Of a stretch of 64,000 nucleotides of DNA, positions 59,641 through 64,000 are shown one piece after another (position 1 is the stretch's first letter; each line of letters starts with the position of its first letter). Under the pieces are notes generated by a model that had not been told where the DNA came from, made no database searches, and saw nothing but the letters and a program-made list of their open reading frames with translations. Origin of the DNA: Stenopsyche tienmushanensis (Eukaryota; Arthropoda; Insecta; Trichoptera; Stenopsychidae); the NCBI GenBank assembly GCA_008973525.1, contig WACJ01000519.1, positions 1,364,001 through 1,428,000 of the forward strand. The letters run 5' to 3'. The position numbers and the translations under genes were made by a program.

Positions 59641-62600
59641 GAAATACTAGTCTTATCCTTTTGATGAGTACAGTCGCGTATTTGCGATTGAATTCCAGTG
59701 ATTCAGAAAGAGCATTTGCACGCTGAGTTCGGAGATTGTGAATAGAAGGCAGAAACGGAGAGACAATTTAATCGATTTCAAGTGCATTGTTTATATTTGG
59801 GCGAATAAATTAACGAATATTGTGTGCTATCAATAGTGTTTATTTCTTCATATACAAGCGTCATACACGCTGCGACGATCCTAATAGGTAAATGGATTTG
59901 CACGGACGATAAGCGACAGATATACAAACATAGCATCTACGTTAAGGTTGTTTTAAAATTAGCTCACTACTCAAAGTGCTAAATTGAAAAACTAGGTGTT
60001 TCAATTGCCTGCGGAAATTTAAGCTTTTTTTTATTTTGGCCCATGTTAGCTTTTGAGTTTAACCCCTCTGGAATACAAGCAGAAGAGCAAAAACGTTACA
60101 AAGTATTGCATTTAAGTCGCAATCTATCGCATCTAGCAGTCATCATCTCAGTTGACTGTTAGATTTTCAACAAAAGTAAATATTGGAGCAGTCAGTAGCC
60201 AAATAAAAAGGTAAGGGTCCGTTCGGGTCGTGATTTGAATCACACTGAGATCATGTTTAATGCATGATTTTTTAACCCTTTTCCCGTTCTGGAAATGATT
60301 TAATTACTTATATATAAACGCCCCCCAAAAGTTTTGGAAAGGACAAAATACAGTTTTACATAGTAAAACTTGTTTGAAATTTTAATTGAAACGCGATAAA
60401 GTCGATGGTAAATGTAATGTTTGAGAAGATAATTTGAATAAATACAAATATTCTATTAGAAATAGAAGCACGGAATTGAAAAATAAAGTGCTATGGAGCG
60501 TTGCACGCCACATTTGCGGGCATACTCTCTCAATATTAAACGGCATCAGCGATGAAGATTAAATATTTGCCATGTGGGATCGATTATAAATAGAATAACT
60601 GGTTTTCCTCGACTCAGGCTCAGGACAATGTCGAGGTCCTGTTTGAAAAGTGTAAGTGTTTTGCCAAAGAGGCAGTTTTGACTGGTTTTTTTTTCGACGA
60701 AATATCATAAAATTTGAGTGTACATCACGATTCTTGTGGAAGATGAACATGTTGAGGTCCATTGAGAAAAATAGCGTTCGAAAACAGGATGTTGAGCAAG
60801 ATAGAAAAACGTCGCCGAGGTACGTTATTTCATTCATAATCCATTAATAAATTAGGAACAAGTTTCACTTCGAGTCGTTGGTGTTTTGTTGTTAGAATAA
60901 AAATTGCTTGTAAAAATCAAGACGTCGACGATTCCGGAATCATCTATTGGAATTCCTTCATAGCAAAAAACAAGAAAGAAATCAATTTCAAATACGAAGA
61001 AACAATTATTATATATGCGCATTGAAAGCAGCGAATTAAATCTTAGGGTGCCGCACGAATCGATGTCTACAGCCGATTACATACGATTAATGATGCATCA
61101 TGGCATGGGAAATCATTTATCGGACGACAATCAATGCTAAATTTGGACATGCACAGCATTGATTTGTTTAGCATCTTTTTTATTGTCATAATACAGAAGG
61201 TTGAGGAATTGAAGAAATTCGTCGCAGGGTCATTTCAGGATAAAATACATCAAAAAAAAAACATCGAAGGTGAACTCCAATCAGTTGCTGAGAATGTCCA
61301 TGCATAATATAAAAGGTCGATTAAAACAGTTTTTCAGCAGATGCTTTTTAACAGTGTCCTTTTCACAAACAAAAAAATCCGCACAAATGCCATAAGCAGC
61401 CAAACAATTTACATAGATTACATCGGATTCGTACATAAATACATTCTAAATTTAACAAGTGGCCATTGTGTAACGGCAAGTACTCAAACAACTCTCGGCA
61501 ATATCAATTGTTTCGCAAATTGACTTATGAGTTATGAAAATTCTCCGGGGTTAACAGCTTGGTAAATATGTTCGAAAATGCCGTTATGTTGAAATAACTG
61601 CAAGAAGCCGCTGAAATCAATTGCACGGATGACATTTGTCCCATTAATAACAGAGTGCGAATATAAATTGCGCAGATAATAATATTCTTATGAAGATATT
61701 GACATGCGTCACGGTTATAGCGAACAATAATATGAATGCTTGAGTGCTTAAATACCATAATTTAGCGATTGAATTTGGATCGAACGACTTAAATTCAAAT
61801 ATATATATATATAAAATATGATCAGCGAGCATCTTTTTAAAAATTTATATACACAATGAAATTAATGAAAAACATTTTATATGAAGATTATTTGAAAATA
61901 CCAAAAATATTGGATGAATAGATTTTATATGCCAAAATCTTGATTGAATTTAATAAACGGGATCAATAAGATCGATATGTAATGTACATGTGTGCATTTG
62001 TTTGAAGCTCAGGCGTTCGTTATAACCGTGCTCAGGGCTTGATTGTGCATCGGTATCGTTTTTCGCTTCGCAATTTGGGGATCGCTGATTGAAATTCGCA
62101 ATGAATAAATACGTTCTTCGTGCTAGGAATGTATTTTTTGTCAACTCCTTCGGACGAAATGGATGACCTTGATGCATCAACTGCGTATCTCGTGGATTTT
62201 CAAGCAAGGATGATGCCATTGATTGCAATGCACATATGGGGTGGCCGTCAGCAACGGCAAAAAACCACGAACGGACGGAATAACAACGATCGTCGATTGG
62301 ATCGAACACCATCGAAACGACTTGTGCTAAAAATGAATTCTGCTTGGGTTATCGAAAAAGAAAGTTGAGCGATGAACGTTTCCGCTATTGACTTAAGATT
62401 GCGAAACTGGGATACCAAACTTTAAAACGCCACCGATGTGGATGCGGAAATGCGATCGAGCATGGATATCATGAAGTTTGATTGATTGAATGCATTTTTG
62501 TGTTGTAAATATGAGCTTTAGCATTGATTATCATAGGCGATTGAGTGTTGTTTGCTGATTTTAATCGAAGTTTATATTCCAGCAAGGCCACCAAATGAAC

Positions 62601-62789
62601 GGTACAATGTTAACACATTACTTACGGGAAGTTTATTTGTATGAATTGCGCTATCTTTTGTTTGTTTTTCATTTTTAACACATTTTTTTAATGCAAGGGA
62701 CTTAAGAAATTACTCAAAGATAGGCAATTCAATGCCTTGATGCCGCATGTCAAGGGTCGAAAGTCAAAATCTATCCCAGGTTAATCCAA

Positions 62790-63060
62790 ATGGGTCAGGG
62801 GGCCCCAAACTTACATTGCGCCAAGGGCCTCTCAAGTGCTAAATCCACCATTGAACGCGTTCCGTTACACATTTTATTTGCATGTCAAATCTTTATGATT
62901 TTATGTAAACGATGTGTATTTATAAACTATAAAATATCTCGAGCTGTCCTGGAAACAGCCTCCGACTCTAACCCAAATAAAAATTTATGGGCCATAAATT
63001 GAGAAGCAGAAGAGGGCAAAAAATGATGTTTCGGATCATTGAAACGCTTCATAAAAATGT
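62790..63060. mobile_element. hAT-like tip next to Tc1 scrap
   Basis: 62795-62850 is the inverted mate of 63240-63300 (GGCCTCTCAAGTGCTAAAT and complement). 62920-63060 contains a decayed Tc1 SPDLNPxExLW block like that at 43870-44040. Confidence 0.5.
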
Positions 63061-63238
63061 ATAGCCCATCCATTCTAAGAAGGTTGTCAACAAAAATAAA
63101 TCATCTAATTTATTAGTTAATATAAAATAACAATAAAAATCATATGTTAGACGTAATTTAGGGTACAAACCCGCGCGAAGTTCCCCGTGTATTAACTGTC
63201 AAATGTCGATTGTCCATGTAAAAATGATAGATTATGCA

Positions 63239-63511
63239 CGGTGGCGAATTTAGCACTTGAGAGGCCCTTGGCGCTGTTTAAGTTTGAGGGCCCCTAGATC
63301 CATTTTGTTTTTTTCAACCTGGGACAAATTCTGATCAAGATTTCTGCATACCGTGTAAAATTGAATTTCAAAGGACGAACACATTCTTTGAACGATTTCC
63401 TCGACACCTTGAATTGCACGATAAATCAAAAAAAAATTGAGGCCCCTCAAAATGTATGAGGGCCCCTAAATTTTTGAGGTTCGAGGCCTCAGATAAATAC
63501 GCCGCTGATCA
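63239..63511. mobile_element. hAT-like MITE
   Basis: Begins GGTGGCGAATTTAGCACTTG and ends with the complement of CAGCGGCGTATTTATCTGAG. GGCCC-rich subterminal blocks lie on both sides, the usual look of short hAT derivatives with a CAGNGGCG tip. No transposase; the target duplication is not clear. Confidence 0.6.
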
Positions 63512-64000
63512 TGCCATTAAATGTGAAGAATTGTTTATAAAATGTTAGAAAATCATCCGGGAATGAGTGGGAATTGGGTTGTAATAGTGGTGGATCTCTT
63601 TTCGGTCTCCGCTGGTGGATGTGGTGGATTGGTTTCTTCTTCGAACGATGAGGAAGTATTTTCGACATGGGAGTGTTTACATTGCGGACATTCGCCATAA
63701 CGGTATTCGGGTTCGGGTTCGATATCTTTCGATTCGCTTTGTTGACAGCATCGAACGATTTCTATTATAATTTAATGAAAGTAAAATTTTACCGTGTATC
63801 GATGCTGTTTTTTTATGGTGGAAGCGAGTACAATTATATAATCGCAATCGACATATGGAGGTTGCATCGACGGTGCTAGAACATCGACGTTGCGCAAGGC
63901 CCGGGAGAGTCCCGGAGGCCCCGCGCCCGGGTTACGCGGGGGGTTGGCGCTTCCGCGTAAAAATTGGCGAGAACCGAAGTGAAATTGTTAATTAGACCGG

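Larger units (their letters stand above)
58038..64000. other. Upstream of the CDA exons; no gene recognised
   Basis: Probably the long first intron and 5' flank of the chitin deacetylase gene. I searched the minus strand for a signal-peptide exon ending one base into a codon and found no convincing one. It contains LINE, Tc1 and hAT-like scraps. The last 120 bases (63885-64000) are GC-rich, with a CCCGGG-rich block. Confidence 0.4.

Noticed and set aside
1..64000. CRISPR arrays, operons, bacterial-type regulatory sites
   Set aside because: Introns and insect proteins show a nuclear animal genome; no regularly spaced short direct repeats were seen.
63885..64000. GC-rich CCCGGG block as a CpG-island promoter of a further gene
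   Set aside because: Too close to the window edge; no exon or start signal could be attached to it.

Overview
This window is nuclear DNA of an insect. It is AT-rich, its genes are split by short GT-AG introns, and the proteins are typically arthropod: a chitin deacetylase, a mod(mdg4)-type BTB-FLYWCH protein, a Piwi-clade Argonaute, striatin (Cka), syntaxin-5, BAF and ribosomal protein L9. I cannot place the order of insect from sequence alone. All exon joins below were checked by reading phase across the splice sites.

Layout. 1-1115 (+): last two exons of a carboxylesterase. 2.7-4.0 kb: a mariner carrying a piece of an R1-type LINE. 4.1-9.6 kb and 12.4-17.5 kb: two copies of a 5-kb unit holding a BTB gene (-) and the first exon of HGH1 (+). 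A four-exon Harbinger transposase gene (10.5-12.2 kb, -) sits at the junction. The complete HGH1 gene follows at 17.5-19.2 kb (+). 19.2-27.6 kb is gene-free and littered with transposon scraps. 27.6-33.1 kb (-): striatin/Cka, with a nested transposon stack in its third intron. 34.8-35.8 kb (-): syntaxin-5. 35.9-36.9 kb: a palindromic Harbinger derivative. 37.3-37.7 kb (+): BAF. 38.6-39.5 kb: a pogo-like MITE and a foldback repeat. 40.4-46.9 kb (-): a Piwi/Aubergine-type Argonaute of 11 exons. 49.3-50.0 kb (+): RpL9. 52.2 kb: a Harbinger-type MITE with TAA target duplication. 53.0-58.0 kb (-): a chitin deacetylase whose signal-peptide exon was not found. 58-64 kb: no gene seen, several transposon remnants.

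How the parts relate. The host genes are unrelated housekeeping or developmental genes and do not form a pathway cluster. The main story is genome dynamics. A tandem duplication broke through a BTB-FLYWCH gene and HGH1, leaving one BTB copy with the FLYWCH finger but a frameshifted BTB exon, and another with an intact BTB domain but no finger. An apparently intact Harbinger transposase lies at the junction, and non-autonomous derivatives with related terminal repeats are spread nearby. The Piwi gene encodes a complete catalytic set, so a transposon-silencing gene lies inside this transposon-dense region.
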